DNA from: Mesorhizobium sp. | GTDB taxonomy: Bacteria; Pseudomonadota; Alphaproteobacteria; Rhizobiales; Rhizobiaceae | Reading direction: 5' to 3' | NCBI GenBank assembly: GCA_004020645.1 | Contig: SAQL01000026.1 | Location: 1 to 64,000 of the forward strand | Length of the DNA: 64,000 nucleotides | Part shown: piece by piece, positions 52,545-61,517 of the stretch | How positions within the stretch are numbered: the stretch's first letter is position 1 | Layout: every line of letters begins with the position of its first letter | Notes under the pieces: model-generated | Databases searched by the model: none | Told to the model about the DNA's origin: nothing | The model's input: the letters and a program-made list of their open reading frames with translations, nothing else | Position numbers and translations under genes: made by a program

Positions 52545-53387
52545 TTATTCTTGTTGGTAGAGCTCCCAGGCTGCCGCGCCGTCTGCATTCTCATGGATGA
52601 TCGCCATCAATCCTCTCACGACGGCGCGAGGGTTGGAATGCTGGTATATGTTGCGGCCATAGACCATGCCTGCCGCACCCTGCGCCATCAGCGCCGCCGA
52701 CTTGTCGAAGACTGCGCGCAAATCCTCCCTGCCCCCACCGCGCACAAGGACAGGACAGCGCGTCGCCGCCACCACCCGGTGGAAGTCGTTCGGATCGGTG
52801 GTCGGGTCCGCCTTGATGATGTCGGCGCCCATCTCGCTGGCGAGCCGGGTCAGGGTGACGATCTTTTCGGGATCGCCGTCAACCATGTAGCCTCCGCGAT
52901 CCGAGTTCGGCAGCATCGCCAACGGCTCGATCATCAGCGGCAGCCCGTATTTTTCGCAGTCGGCGCGAACGCGGGCAATGTTGTGGACGCATTGCCGGAA
53001 CAGGTCCGGCTCGTCGGGCAGCATGAATAGATTGACGACCACACAGGCCGCGTCCATCTCCAGCGCGCCGATCAGTGGTTCGGCTTCGTTCTGCAGGATG
53101 GCCCACATCGAGCGATGGCGGGTTTTGTTATATGGATTGCCCATGTCTATGCGCATGACCAATGCCGGCTTTTCCTTGCCGGGCAAGGACTGCAGCAGAT
53201 CGGCCTGGCCATAATTCATCTGAATGGCGTCCGGTCCGGCGGCGACCAGCTGGGCGACGACGCCGGCCATATCCTCGAGCCCTTCCAGAAACGACGGCTC
53301 GTTGCATACGCCATGGTCGACTGCGACGTCGAGACAGCGCGCCCGGCCGAACAACCGGTTCATGCGGACTTTCTTGTTGATGCGCAT
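52545..53387 (-). CDS. Class I aldolase, LsrF/DhnA (FbaB-like) family
   Basis: TIM-barrel Schiff-base aldolase or thiolase-like enzyme. CLDVAVDHGVCNEPSF at the N-terminus, Lys in EMGADIIKADPTTDP is the predicted Schiff-base lysine, CPVLVRGGGRED, and a C-terminal GRNIYQHSNPRAVVRG nearly as in LsrF. 280 residues. It overlaps the upstream dehydrogenase gene by 28 bases. Likely cleaves or processes a phosphorylated ketose made by the kinase and dehydrogenase; substrate unknown. Confidence 0.8.
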   Translation of the reverse strand: MRINKKVRMNRLFGRARCLDVAVDHGVCNEPSFLEGLEDMAGVVAQLVAAGPDAIQMNYGQADLLQSLPGKEKPALVMRIDMGNPYNKTRHRSMWAILQNEAEPLIGALEMDAACVVVNLFMLPDEPDLFRQCVHNIARVRADCEKYGLPLMIEPLAMLPNSDRGGYMVDGDPEKIVTLTRLASEMGADIIKADPTTDPNDFHRVVAATRCPVLVRGGGREDLRAVFDKSAALMAQGAAGMVYGRNIYQHSNPRAVVRGLMAIIHENADGAAAWELYQQE

Positions 53388-55096
53388 TCGGCGCTCCTTC
53401 CTTGGTCTTCTTGGGATAGCTGGTCGAGATCGACGCCGTGCCGGCGTTGCAACAGGGCGAGGAAATCGGTGCGCTCGAATGCCTTGCGCGCGGCGTCCCA
53501 GTTCTTTTCGACAGCGAGAATATCGAGGACCGCATCGAGAAGGCCGGAAGAGAGAGCGCCGGTGATGGCGATTGTCGTGCGGCGAAGCAGCAGGTCCTCC
53601 AGCTGTTCGACATATTCATTGGCGATGAGATATTGGATCTCCCGGGCCGAGTAGTCGTTGCCGGGCAAGAGCTCGTCATGTCCCGCTGCCATATGGGCGG
53701 CGACGGCATCCGCCGCGGTGCCGTAGCGCTTGAAGAGGGTACGCATGCGGTCAAGCGACAGGCCATGCGCCGCCGCGCGTTCTGCGCACCATTTTGCCGG
53801 GGCAATGGGAAAATGCCGGCCGCCGCCGATCGGCATGTTTTCGGTGCCGACGATGCGCTGCCGGCTCAACCGCTCGAGCACGATATCTGCTGCCAGTTCG
53901 CCGAACGAGCGGAAGGTTGTCCATTTCCCGCCGATCATGCAGAGCGTCGGCGGCACTGTACCGGCGCCCTCGATGAGCTCGCAGAAATGATCGCGGGGAA
54001 TGCGCCCGGTAAATCTGTCCTGGCTTGTCGGCAGCGGCCTCACCCCGGTGAACTGAAAGACGATGTCGGTATCAGTGATTTCGATCGCCGGAAACACGAA
54101 GGACAGGGACTGCAGGATGTATTGCCGCTCGTCATCCACACAGCGCGCCTGGTCGGGATCGTCGACACGGATATCCGTCGAGCCGACCAGCACGTTGCCG
54201 AGATAGGGGAACAGGATGCAGATCCGGCCGTCCTCGTTCTCATAGTAGATCATGTGACCGTCGAGCGCGTCATGAAGCTCGCGATTGTCGACGATCAGAT
54301 GCGAACCTTTGGTGCCGCCCATAAGCTTCGGCGCAACGGCTCCGATCGCCGAATTGGTCAGGTCGATCCAGCCGCCTGTGGCATTGACCACGAGCCGCGG
54401 CTTCACGGCCACGGTTTCGCCAGACAGTCCGTCGTTAAGCACCAGGCTCGCGTCACCGAGCGATACGCGTGCATAGTTGAGCGCCCGGGCGAACGGCTTT
54501 TCCTTCATGGTGTCGCGCAGCATCTCGGTACCCAGCCGCTCGGGGTGGCTGACCCAGGCGTCATAGTATGTCGCCGAATTGCGAATAGCAGGATTGATTG
54601 CGGGCCAGACCTTGAGTGTTTCAGCACGGCTCCTGAATTTGTGCGTCGGGACGATACGCCGTGCGGCGGTGAAGAAGTCATACATCGCCAGGCCGGTCTT
54701 GATGATCAATGCGCCGCGCCGACCCGGACGACGGCTTAGCCCAAGGAAGCGGAATGCGCCATTTGCCATGCCTGAGAACAGGTCGAAGATAGGCACCGTG
54801 GTTGGCAGTGGCGCAACGTAATGCGGCGCGTTCTTCAATAGCCGATCGCGTTCGAGCAGAGATTCGCGGACCAGCTTGAACTCGCCGTTTTCAAGATAGC
54901 GCAAGCCGCCATGTACCATGCGCGAGAGGGCTGCGCTGGCGCCGGAACAATAATCGCCCTTTTCGGCGAGCAGCACATCGACGCCCTGCAAAGCGAGTTC
55001 GCGAAACACGCTGATGCCGTTAATGCCGCCGCCTATGACGAGCACGTCAACATCGGGGTTCTCGCGCAAGCCGGCGATCGTCTGGATGCGATTCAT
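53360..55096 (-). CDS. GlpD/EryB-like FAD-dependent polyol-phosphate dehydrogenase
   Basis: Oxidises glycerol 3-phosphate or a longer polyol phosphate at the membrane, passing electrons to quinone. FAD motif VLVIGGGINGISVFRELAL, DAO family run SRMVHGGLRYLENGEF, NATGGWIDLTNSAIG, LFPYLGNVLVGSTD, and a C-terminal helical domain. 578 residues, longer than E. coli GlpD (about 500) and similar to EryB-type proteins. With an EryD-like regulator next door, a four- or five-carbon polyol phosphate is as likely as glycerol phosphate. Confidence 0.82.
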   Translation of the reverse strand: MNRIQTIAGLRENPDVDVLVIGGGINGISVFRELALQGVDVLLAEKGDYCSGASAALSRMVHGGLRYLENGEFKLVRESLLERDRLLKNAPHYVAPLPTTVPIFDLFSGMANGAFRFLGLSRRPGRRGALIIKTGLAMYDFFTAARRIVPTHKFRSRAETLKVWPAINPAIRNSATYYDAWVSHPERLGTEMLRDTMKEKPFARALNYARVSLGDASLVLNDGLSGETVAVKPRLVVNATGGWIDLTNSAIGAVAPKLMGGTKGSHLIVDNRELHDALDGHMIYYENEDGRICILFPYLGNVLVGSTDIRVDDPDQARCVDDERQYILQSLSFVFPAIEITDTDIVFQFTGVRPLPTSQDRFTGRIPRDHFCELIEGAGTVPPTLCMIGGKWTTFRSFGELAADIVLERLSRQRIVGTENMPIGGGRHFPIAPAKWCAERAAAHGLSLDRMRTLFKRYGTAADAVAAHMAAGHDELLPGNDYSAREIQYLIANEYVEQLEDLLLRRTTIAITGALSSGLLDAVLDILAVEKNWDAARKAFERTDFLALLQRRHGVDLDQLSQEDQGRSAECASTRKSA

Positions 55097-55114
55097 CTCA
55101 GGATGCGCTTTCGA

Positions 55115-56110
55115 TCACGCGTCTATCGCTACGAGATGCCCGGCCACCGCCGCATCGATGGTCCCCAGTTCCGCGGCGCTCAGTAAAATCTCCCCTGCCC
55201 TGGCGTTGTCGAGCGCCTGCGTCGCGTTTCGCGCTCCACACAAGGCGAAGGTGATGCCGGGCTGCGCCAGCGTCCAGGCGATAACGATCTGCGCCATGGT
55301 TGCCTGGTGGACCTCCGCGACCGGGGCCAAGGCATGCTTCAAAGCGGCTACCTTGCGCCGGTTGGCCTGAGAGAAGCGCGGGTTGTCTTTGCGCTGGTCG
55401 TCGCCGCTGAACTCACGCGCCGGATCGATGGCGCCTGAGAGCAGGCCGAGCGCAAGCGACGAATAACTGAGCGCGGCGACCTGATGCTGGCGCGCGATCG
55501 GCAGCAAGCTCTGCTCAATCTCGCGATCCAGCATCGAATATCTTTCCTGGATCGCGTCGAGCTGGCCAGTTCCTACATACTGCTGCAGCTCGGCGGCGTT
55601 GAGATTGCTTGCGCCGATGGCGCGAATCTTGCCAGCTGATTTGAGGCGTTCGAGCGCTTCCATTGTTTCGGCAATGGGGGTCGTCGGGTCCTGCCAATGG
55701 GTGATGTAGAGATCGATATAATCGGTGCCGAGCCGCCGCAGGCTCTGTTCCACTTCATAAGCGATGCCGTCGGCACCCAGATATCGGTTCACCGGCGTTC
55801 CATCCTGATCGAAGAAGTGGTTGCCCTTTTTCGAATGCCAGTTCAGGCCACATTTGGTGGCGATGACCGCGCGGTCGCGCCGGCCCTTGATAGCCTTGCC
55901 GACGATCTCCTCACTGCGGCCGAGACCGTAAGCCGGCGCGGTGTCGATCAGCGAGACGCCGGCATCGATGGACGCCTGGATCGCAGCGATCGATTCTGCT
56001 TCATCTGTGCCACCCCACATCCAGCCGCCGATGGCCCAGGTGCCGAGTCCCACTGCCGAAGCGACAACGCCGGACTTGCCGATTGAGCGGGTGATCTGTC
56101 GAGAATTCAT
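55115..56110 (-). CDS. Aldo/keto reductase
   Basis: NADPH-dependent carbonyl reduction or the reverse. Family segments: VGLGTWAIGGWMWGG, LIDTAPAYGLGRSEEIVG (catalytic Asp-Tyr), VIATKCGLNW (Lys), YIDLYITHWQDP (His), IGASNLNAAEL, and GITFALCGARNATQ. 331 residues. ATG 56110 overlaps the regulator stop (ATGA), so it is coupled to it; 18 bases separate it from the GlpD-like gene. Confidence 0.85.
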   Translation of the reverse strand: MNSRQITRSIGKSGVVASAVGLGTWAIGGWMWGGTDEAESIAAIQASIDAGVSLIDTAPAYGLGRSEEIVGKAIKGRRDRAVIATKCGLNWHSKKGNHFFDQDGTPVNRYLGADGIAYEVEQSLRRLGTDYIDLYITHWQDPTTPIAETMEALERLKSAGKIRAIGASNLNAAELQQYVGTGQLDAIQERYSMLDREIEQSLLPIARQHQVAALSYSSLALGLLSGAIDPAREFSGDDQRKDNPRFSQANRRKVAALKHALAPVAEVHQATMAQIVIAWTLAQPGITFALCGARNATQALDNARAGEILLSAAELGTIDAAVAGHLVAIDA

Positions 56111-57087
56111 GCTGCATTTCCTTCGGCGAGCTCGAGGATCTTCAAGCCTGTGGTTTCGTCTGTGACGAGAGTGTCGAGGTGAGAGCCGCGCATGGCACTG
56201 AGGATCGGGACCACCTTACTTGCCCCGCTGGCGACCCCTATCGACTGCGGAATGGTCGCGAATTCCTCAAGCGTCAGCGAGACCAGTGACCGGTTGAGGC
56301 TGTAGTCCGCGAGCTTGCCGTCGCCGTCTATGAGATGCGCGAGCAGCTCGCCCGCCGCGCCCGAGCGCTCGATGGCCAGCCGGTCGGCGCTCGAGGATGG
56401 GTGCAGATCGTAGTAGCTCGAATCGTCAGCCAGGATGGAGCCGATGCCGACGACCGCAAGCGTTGCTTCGCGCGCCTTGTTGAAGACATCCGAAACCGCC
56501 CGGACGCCCATCAGCATGTCACGTTGGGCCGGACTGTCGGCAAACAGCGGCGCGTGGATCTGATAGGCGCGGCCGCCGAGTTTGTCGGCCATCAGAGACG
56601 CGACATGATTGACGTCGGTGTAATGCTTGCCCTGGACCAGGCCGGTCGCGGGAACGACCTCGACGTCGTAGCTGCGGCTCGGCTTGAGGCCGGCGACGAC
56701 GGCACTCACCCCCTTGCCCCCGGTGATGGAAATCGTGTCGCCGTCCTTGATCGTCTCGAGCACCAGCCTGGCTGCGGCCTCACCGACACGCTGAAGCGCA
56801 GTCTGCGGATTGTCCGAAACGGAGGGGACGACGACGGCCCTTTGGAGTCCACCTATCGCGACAAGTCGCGCCTCGATGTCGATCAGTTGCTCGACCGGCG
56901 ACTTGATCTTGATCTCGACAAGCCCGAGTTGATGACCGCGTTTGATGAGGCGATTGACGGTCGCATGCGAGATGCCGAGCTCCTTGGCGATTTCCGCCTG
57001 CGTCTTGGCTTCCATGTAATGAAGCACAAGCGCCTGATACATCTGGCGGACGATCGTGACGTCGTCCCGCGAATTGGGTGGTGACAT
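56107..57087 (-). CDS. SorC-family sugar-responsive regulator (EryD/LsrR-like)
   Basis: DNA-binding regulator with a phospho-sugar sensing domain. N-terminal HTH at about residues 20-50 (KTQAEIAKELGISHATVNRLI), then the SorC sugar-binding domain (GDTISITGGKGVSAVV, VVPATGLVQGKHYTDVN, VVGIGSILADDSSYY, VASGASKVVPILSAM, LVTDETTGLKILEL). 326 residues, usual. It lies between the permease and the aldo/keto reductase, inside the operon it probably controls. Confidence 0.86.
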   Translation of the reverse strand: MSPPNSRDDVTIVRQMYQALVLHYMEAKTQAEIAKELGISHATVNRLIKRGHQLGLVEIKIKSPVEQLIDIEARLVAIGGLQRAVVVPSVSDNPQTALQRVGEAAARLVLETIKDGDTISITGGKGVSAVVAGLKPSRSYDVEVVPATGLVQGKHYTDVNHVASLMADKLGGRAYQIHAPLFADSPAQRDMLMGVRAVSDVFNKAREATLAVVGIGSILADDSSYYDLHPSSSADRLAIERSGAAGELLAHLIDGDGKLADYSLNRSLVSLTLEEFATIPQSIGVASGASKVVPILSAMRGSHLDTLVTDETTGLKILELAEGNAA

Positions 57088-57115
57088 GATGGATGCTCAA
57101 CTCTTGCGCTGCTGC

Positions 57116-58105
57116 TCAGGATTTCCTGCGGTGCAGAAAGTGGTCGATCGATACCGCCGCGAGCAGGATGCATCCCTTGATCATGTCCTGCCAATAGACT
57201 GAAACGTCGAGCAGGATCAGCGAGCTTGTCACGACCGAGAGCAGCGCCATGCCCAGTATGGCGCCGAAGATGGTGCCCGAGCCGCCATTGAGCGATGCCC
57301 CGCCGATCACCGCCGCGGCGATGATGTTGAGCTCCATGCCAGCGCCGAAGGTCGGGGTCGCAGCGCCAAAGCGTGACATATAGATGACGCCGGCAAAGCC
57401 CGCGAGGGTGGAGCAGAGAACCGTGACCCAGAATTTGACCTGCTTGGTCTTGATGCCCGAAAATTGGGCCGCCTTCTCGTTGCTGCCGGTATAGAAGACC
57501 TTGCGGAAGGCCGTGGCTCGCCGAAGCAGAAAATCGAAGATGGCCACGACCACGACAAAGATGACGATGACATAAGGGACATTGCCGAAGCTGCCCTGGC
57601 CGATCGCCTTGAATCCGGGTGGCAGGGTGAACAGCGACAGCGGGGTTCCCTTGGTGATGACAAGGCAGAGACCGCGCACGATCACCATCGCCGCCAACGA
57701 TGTGATGAAGTGATTGAGCCCGATGACGGTGACGAAGAAGCCCATGACCGCGCCGATCAGCGCGCTGGCGCCTATGCCGATGAGGCTCGCGGTCCACGGG
57801 TCCAGACCCATCAGGAAGAGAGCGCCTGACACGACCATGGAGAAGCAGACCACCGACCCGACGGAAAGGTCGATGCCGCCGACTATGAGGAGTATCGTCA
57901 TGCCGACCACGACGATGCCTTCGATGGAGAAGCTCATCAGCATGGCGCGGAAATTTCCCCAAGTCAGGAAATGCGGCGAAGCGAATGTCATGGCGATGCA
58001 CAGCGCCAGCATGATTGCGATCAGCCCCGCCTCGCGCATTGACCCCAGACGCAGCCAGTTGCGCCCGCCAAGCCCGGGGGCGCTCGCCTTGATTTCGGCG
58101 TCCAT
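57116..58105 (-). CDS. Sugar ABC importer permease (RbsC-like)
   Basis: Inner-membrane permease of the CUT2 family, 329 residues, about ten helices. Family runs: IVVVGMTILLIVGGIDLSVG, NHFITSLAAMVIVRGL, GAGMELNIIAAAVIGGASL. ATG 58105 (MDAEIKAS) has GGAGGAACC just upstream; a longer open frame to 58174 overlaps the ATPase gene and is not used. It precedes the regulator gene by 28 bases. Confidence 0.88.
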   Translation of the reverse strand: MDAEIKASAPGLGGRNWLRLGSMREAGLIAIMLALCIAMTFASPHFLTWGNFRAMLMSFSIEGIVVVGMTILLIVGGIDLSVGSVVCFSMVVSGALFLMGLDPWTASLIGIGASALIGAVMGFFVTVIGLNHFITSLAAMVIVRGLCLVITKGTPLSLFTLPPGFKAIGQGSFGNVPYVIVIFVVVVAIFDFLLRRATAFRKVFYTGSNEKAAQFSGIKTKQVKFWVTVLCSTLAGFAGVIYMSRFGAATPTFGAGMELNIIAAAVIGGASLNGGSGTIFGAILGMALLSVVTSSLILLDVSVYWQDMIKGCILLAAVSIDHFLHRRKS

Positions 58106-58124
58106 GAGGGTTCCTCCGGTCTGT

Positions 58125-59666
58125 CTAAGCGACATTCTGAACCTGCCTTGCGTTTGATCGTTGCTGGCGGACACCCGAAGCCAGCAGCATAATCGCTTCT
58201 TCGGTCAATTCGTCCGCCTCCAGTTCGCCGACGAGGGCACCTTCGCGTATGACAAGCACCCGGTCGCTGAGCCCGATCAATTCCGGAAGCTCGGATGAAA
58301 TCACGATGACGCCGACGCCCCGCTCGGCGAGGTCGCGAAGCAGGCGATGAATTTCCACTTTGGCGCCAACATCGACCCCGCGTGTGGGCTCGTCCAGAAT
58401 GACCACCTTGGGCCCGACCGAAAGAAGCCTGGCGATGGCGACTTTCTGCTGATTGCCACCACTAAGCGTCGACACCTGTGTCTCGATGCCGCCCATGCGC
58501 ACACCGTGGCGCTCCACCAGGTCGGTGGCTTGCCTTGCCTCGGCGCGGCGATCGAGCAGCCCAAGCGGTGTGGTTAGTTTCCGAAGGTCCAGCGCGGAGA
58601 TGTTCGAGGCGACCGACAGGTCGAGGAACAGGCCAGACGCCTTGCGGTCCTCGGAGAGGTAGACCAGACCAGCGCGCACCGCATCGCTGTAGGTCCTGAT
58701 GCTGACCGGCTCGCCATTGAGTTCGACCGATCCCGATACATTCGGGCGCAAGCCGCAAACGGTCTGAACCATCTCGCTGCGGCCAGCGCCAATCAATCCG
58801 CCGATGCCAAGAATTTCGCCTGCACGAAGCGTGAAGCTGACACCGTCGGAACCCTCTCGATAGGAGAGATTCCCGACCGACAGCACAGGCCGGTCGGTGC
58901 GCTGTTCAGGCGAGAGTTTTTCGGGATAGAGCTGCGTGATTTCGCGCCCGACCATTTTGCGCACGACATCATTGGGAGTGACCGAAGCGATAGAATCGGT
59001 CGCTACATATCTGCCGTCACGAAACACCGTGACGCGGTCGCACAGGCTGAAGATCTCGGCCATACGGTGGCTGATGTAGATGATTGAAATTCCGCGCGCC
59101 TTGAGGTCGCGGACGATCGCGAAAAGACGCCGCGCCTCGGTCTCGGTCAGGGCGGCCGTCGGCTCGTCGAGCATCAGCACCCGGCATTCGAGCGTCAGCG
59201 CCTTGGCGATTTCCACAAGCTGCTGGTTGGAAATCGAAAGGTCGGCGACCGGCGTCTCGACCGGGATCGGCGCCAGCAGGTCCATTATCTTCTGCGCATC
59301 GGCGTAGAGCCGGCGAAAATTCATCAGCGGCGCGCGCCGATTGTTGATCGCCGCCATGAGGATATTCTCGGCGACCGTGGCATCCTGGCAGAGCGCGATC
59401 TCCTGGTGGACGAGGCCTATGCCAAGCCGCTGCGCGACGGATGGCGATGCGATGGTGACGTCCTTGCCCTCGAGACGAATGGTGCCTTCATCGGGTTGCA
59501 CAATGCCGGCGATGATATTCATCAGCGTGGACTTGCCCGCGCCATTCTCGCCGCACAGCGCGTGAATTTCGCCCCGCTGCAGCGTGAAATCGACCCCGGT
59601 CAGCGCTTTTATGGCGCCGAAGGATTTCGATATGTCGCGAATTTCAAGAATGGCGGCGGCAGTCAC
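58125..59666 (-). CDS. Sugar ABC importer ATPase (RbsA-like, duplicated domains)
   Basis: CUT2-type ATPase with two nucleotide-binding halves. First half: GENGAGKSTLMNIIAG, DLSISNQQLVEIAKAL, VLMLDEPTAALTE. Second half: GLIGAGRSEMVQTVCG (degenerate Walker A, as normal), TLSGGNQQKVAIARLL, VVILDEPTRGVDVG. Start appears to be GTG at 59666; 513 residues, normal. Lies 108 bases downstream of the receptor gene, with a hairpin between. Confidence 0.9.
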   Translation of the reverse strand: MTAAAILEIRDISKSFGAIKALTGVDFTLQRGEIHALCGENGAGKSTLMNIIAGIVQPDEGTIRLEGKDVTIASPSVAQRLGIGLVHQEIALCQDATVAENILMAAINNRRAPLMNFRRLYADAQKIMDLLAPIPVETPVADLSISNQQLVEIAKALTLECRVLMLDEPTAALTETEARRLFAIVRDLKARGISIIYISHRMAEIFSLCDRVTVFRDGRYVATDSIASVTPNDVVRKMVGREITQLYPEKLSPEQRTDRPVLSVGNLSYREGSDGVSFTLRAGEILGIGGLIGAGRSEMVQTVCGLRPNVSGSVELNGEPVSIRTYSDAVRAGLVYLSEDRKASGLFLDLSVASNISALDLRKLTTPLGLLDRRAEARQATDLVERHGVRMGGIETQVSTLSGGNQQKVAIARLLSVGPKVVILDEPTRGVDVGAKVEIHRLLRDLAERGVGVIVISSELPELIGLSDRVLVIREGALVGELEADELTEEAIMLLASGVRQQRSNARQVQNVA

Positions 59667-59709
59667 TCCGTCCCCCTGCAGCGTTGAGATTGATGAAAAT
59701 GGCCCGGTA

Positions 59710-59733
59710 GACGGGGCGCGAGCGCGCCCCGTC
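59710..59733 (-). terminator. Hairpin between sugar-binding-protein and ATPase genes
   Basis: GACGGGGCGCG-AG-CGCGCCCCGTC is a perfect 11-bp inverted repeat 42 bases after the receptor stop, read leftward. No T-run follows. Like the other three binding-protein hairpins it probably stabilises the receptor mRNA or partly terminates. Confidence 0.58.
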
Positions 59734-59774
59734 CAGTTCGAGCATCTCCGAAGCCCTACGGCATAAAGTTGGAC

Positions 59775-60806
59775 TTATTCCTCGATGCCCTTGGTGCCGC
59801 GCCGCGTGAGATAGGCATCCCAATAGAAATCATCGGCGTTTTCCGCAGTGACGATGGAAAAGCCGTTGTCGACGAAAGGCACGCCCATGCCGTTGAAGCC
59901 CGACCGCCGGGCGTCGTTCATCGGATCGATCAGCTCAGGATGCTTGGCCAGCCACAGCAGCATGAAGCCCATATAGCCCTGCATGCCCTGGTTCGGGTTG
60001 ACTGAGCCAAAGATTTCGCCGGCCTTGATCATATCGAGGATCTTGGCGTTGACGTCGGCCAGCATAACCCGGATCTTGCCGCCGCCCTCCTTCGCGGCCT
60101 GCGCGGCTCCGATTGCCGAGTTGGCTTCCGGCATGAACACCGCGCCCAGTTCGGGATGGGCCTGGGCAAGGCTGAGCACGGCCTGATACGCCTTCGTCGC
60201 ATCCTGATTCGACGCCGCGCGGCCGACGAGCTTCATATCCGGCCATTTGGCTTCCATGCGGGCGATGAAGGCGGCGATGCGCTTGTCGTGATTGTCCTGT
60301 CCAGGGTTTTCGAGGACCGCGTATTCGCCCTTGCCGTCCATCGCCTTGGCGACTGCATCGGCTGCATAGGTACCTTCGGCGACGTTGTCGGAGGTGATGT
60401 AGGACACTCGTTTGGAGTTGGGCGAATCCGCGGCGAATGTGACTACTGCCGTTCCCTGGTCTATGGCCCGGTTAATTGGCTCGATGAACGGATCGGAGTT
60501 CATCGGATGGACCAGGATGCCAGCCGGCTTCTGAGCCAGCGCCTGGTCGAATGTCGCTATCTGCTTGTTGACATCGTATTCGGGCGTTCCGGTGTATTCG
60601 GTCTCGCAACCGAACTGCTGTCCAGCCTGCTTGAACATCTCGTAGACCGGGAACCAATATTCGACGCCCGAAACCATGACGTTCATGACGTATTTTTCAC
60701 CCGGCTCGCATTTGAACGGGTTAGCGGCCTGGGCCGCGGCGTGGCTTGCCCCCAACACTGTGGTGGCCGCTGCCGAAATGGCGAGCATGCTCAAAAATTT
60801 GCGCAA
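59775..60806 (-). CDS. Sugar ABC importer substrate-binding protein (RbsB-like)
   Basis: Periplasmic receptor. TTG at 60806 has GGGAGGA 3 bases upstream and starts a signal peptide (FLSMLAISAAATTVLGASHA); the frame extends to 60851 without such support. Type I sugar-binding segments: YVMNVMVSGVEYWFPVYEM, AGILVHPMNSDPFIEPIN, GTAVVTFAADSPNS, GAVFMPEANSAIGAAQ. About 343 residues. First gene of the long leftward polyol operon. Ligand unknown. Confidence 0.85.
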   Translation of the reverse strand: MRKFLSMLAISAAATTVLGASHAAAQAANPFKCEPGEKYVMNVMVSGVEYWFPVYEMFKQAGQQFGCETEYTGTPEYDVNKQIATFDQALAQKPAGILVHPMNSDPFIEPINRAIDQGTAVVTFAADSPNSKRVSYITSDNVAEGTYAADAVAKAMDGKGEYAVLENPGQDNHDKRIAAFIARMEAKWPDMKLVGRAASNQDATKAYQAVLSLAQAHPELGAVFMPEANSAIGAAQAAKEGGGKIRVMLADVNAKILDMIKAGEIFGSVNPNQGMQGYMGFMLLWLAKHPELIDPMNDARRSGFNGMGVPFVDNGFSIVTAENADDFYWDAYLTRRGTKGIEE

Positions 60807-60944
60807 GAGTCCTCCCTCGGCCGAAGCCTGGTCAATTGGGCGGCCTGACACTTACGTGCCGCCGCTTGTGGTTGATGAGACCGAACCTCCTCCCGAGGCC
60901 CAGCAGCTGATCATTCGCAGGAGTTGGCTCGTCTGTCAATAAAA

Positions 60945-60971
60945 TTCACATGCAGAAATATATTTCACATG
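60945..60971. promoter_or_regulatory. Direct repeat, candidate SorC-family operator
   Basis: TTCACATG occurs at 60945-60952 and 60964-60971, 19 bases apart, in an AT-rich stretch 139-165 bases upstream of the first gene of the polyol operon. SorC-family regulators such as CggR bind tandem direct repeats, so this is a candidate site for the EryD/LsrR-like protein. Two 8-mers alone are weak evidence. Confidence 0.35.
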
Positions 60972-61478
60972 TCATCGCGACCGGCAGCTTCGCGCCAATT
61001 GCCGATCTTCCCGGCGCTTCTCCAAGCTGCCCTTCGCTGTGCCCAAAAGGCCGAGTGCGACCAGTTCCTTGACGGCATGAGCGCCATAAGCCGTCAGGCG
61101 CTGCTTTGCCTGCGCGTACAGGTCATCGCCGTCCATCGTCATGTCGATGCTCTGCGCGATCCGGCTCGTCGCCGCCGGTTGCGGCGAGGAGCGCCCGCCG
61201 ACAATGGTGAGGTCCGGCGCCAGCGCGCTCAGTGCCTCCAGATCGGGCTCGAAGAGGGTACCGACGATTTCCGCACCGTCCTTCAATCCTGCGAGTTCGG
61301 GCACATAGAGCTTATCGGGCAGACCGGCGATCTTCACGCCCAGGCTGTTCAACGTATCGACCCTCGCAATGTCGAACACCGCGAGCGTTTGCGGCGTCTT
61401 GCCAACGGTCACCGGGCCTTTCGCGGTTTCGATCTCGGTTGCGAACGCCTGAACGAGGAAAAGCGCCAGTGCCGGCAA
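60972..61478 (-). pseudogene. Truncated iron-siderophore binding protein (FatB/CeuE-like)
   Basis: The 168-codon frame encodes the N-terminal half of a type III receptor: a hydrophobic leader ALALFLVQAFA, then EIETAKGPVTVGKTPQTLA, DIARVDTLNSLGVKIAGLP and MTMDGDDLYAQAKQRLTAYG. Family members are about 300 residues; after TAYG the sequence diverges into an unrelated charged tail and stops. The only start in frame is a weak TTG (61478); an ATG at about 61498 would fit with one extra base (MARPWS joined to LPALALF). Probably a decayed gene. Confidence 0.7.
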
Positions 61479-61517
61479 CTCCAGGGTCGAGCCATGCTCC
61501 GTGTGGAAAACGACGCT

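Noticed and set aside
49385..60806. Calling the operon an AI-2 (lsr) system
   Set aside because: The kinase is closer to LyxK than to LsrK, there is no LsrG, and GlpD-like, aldo/keto reductase and GMC enzymes are extra.
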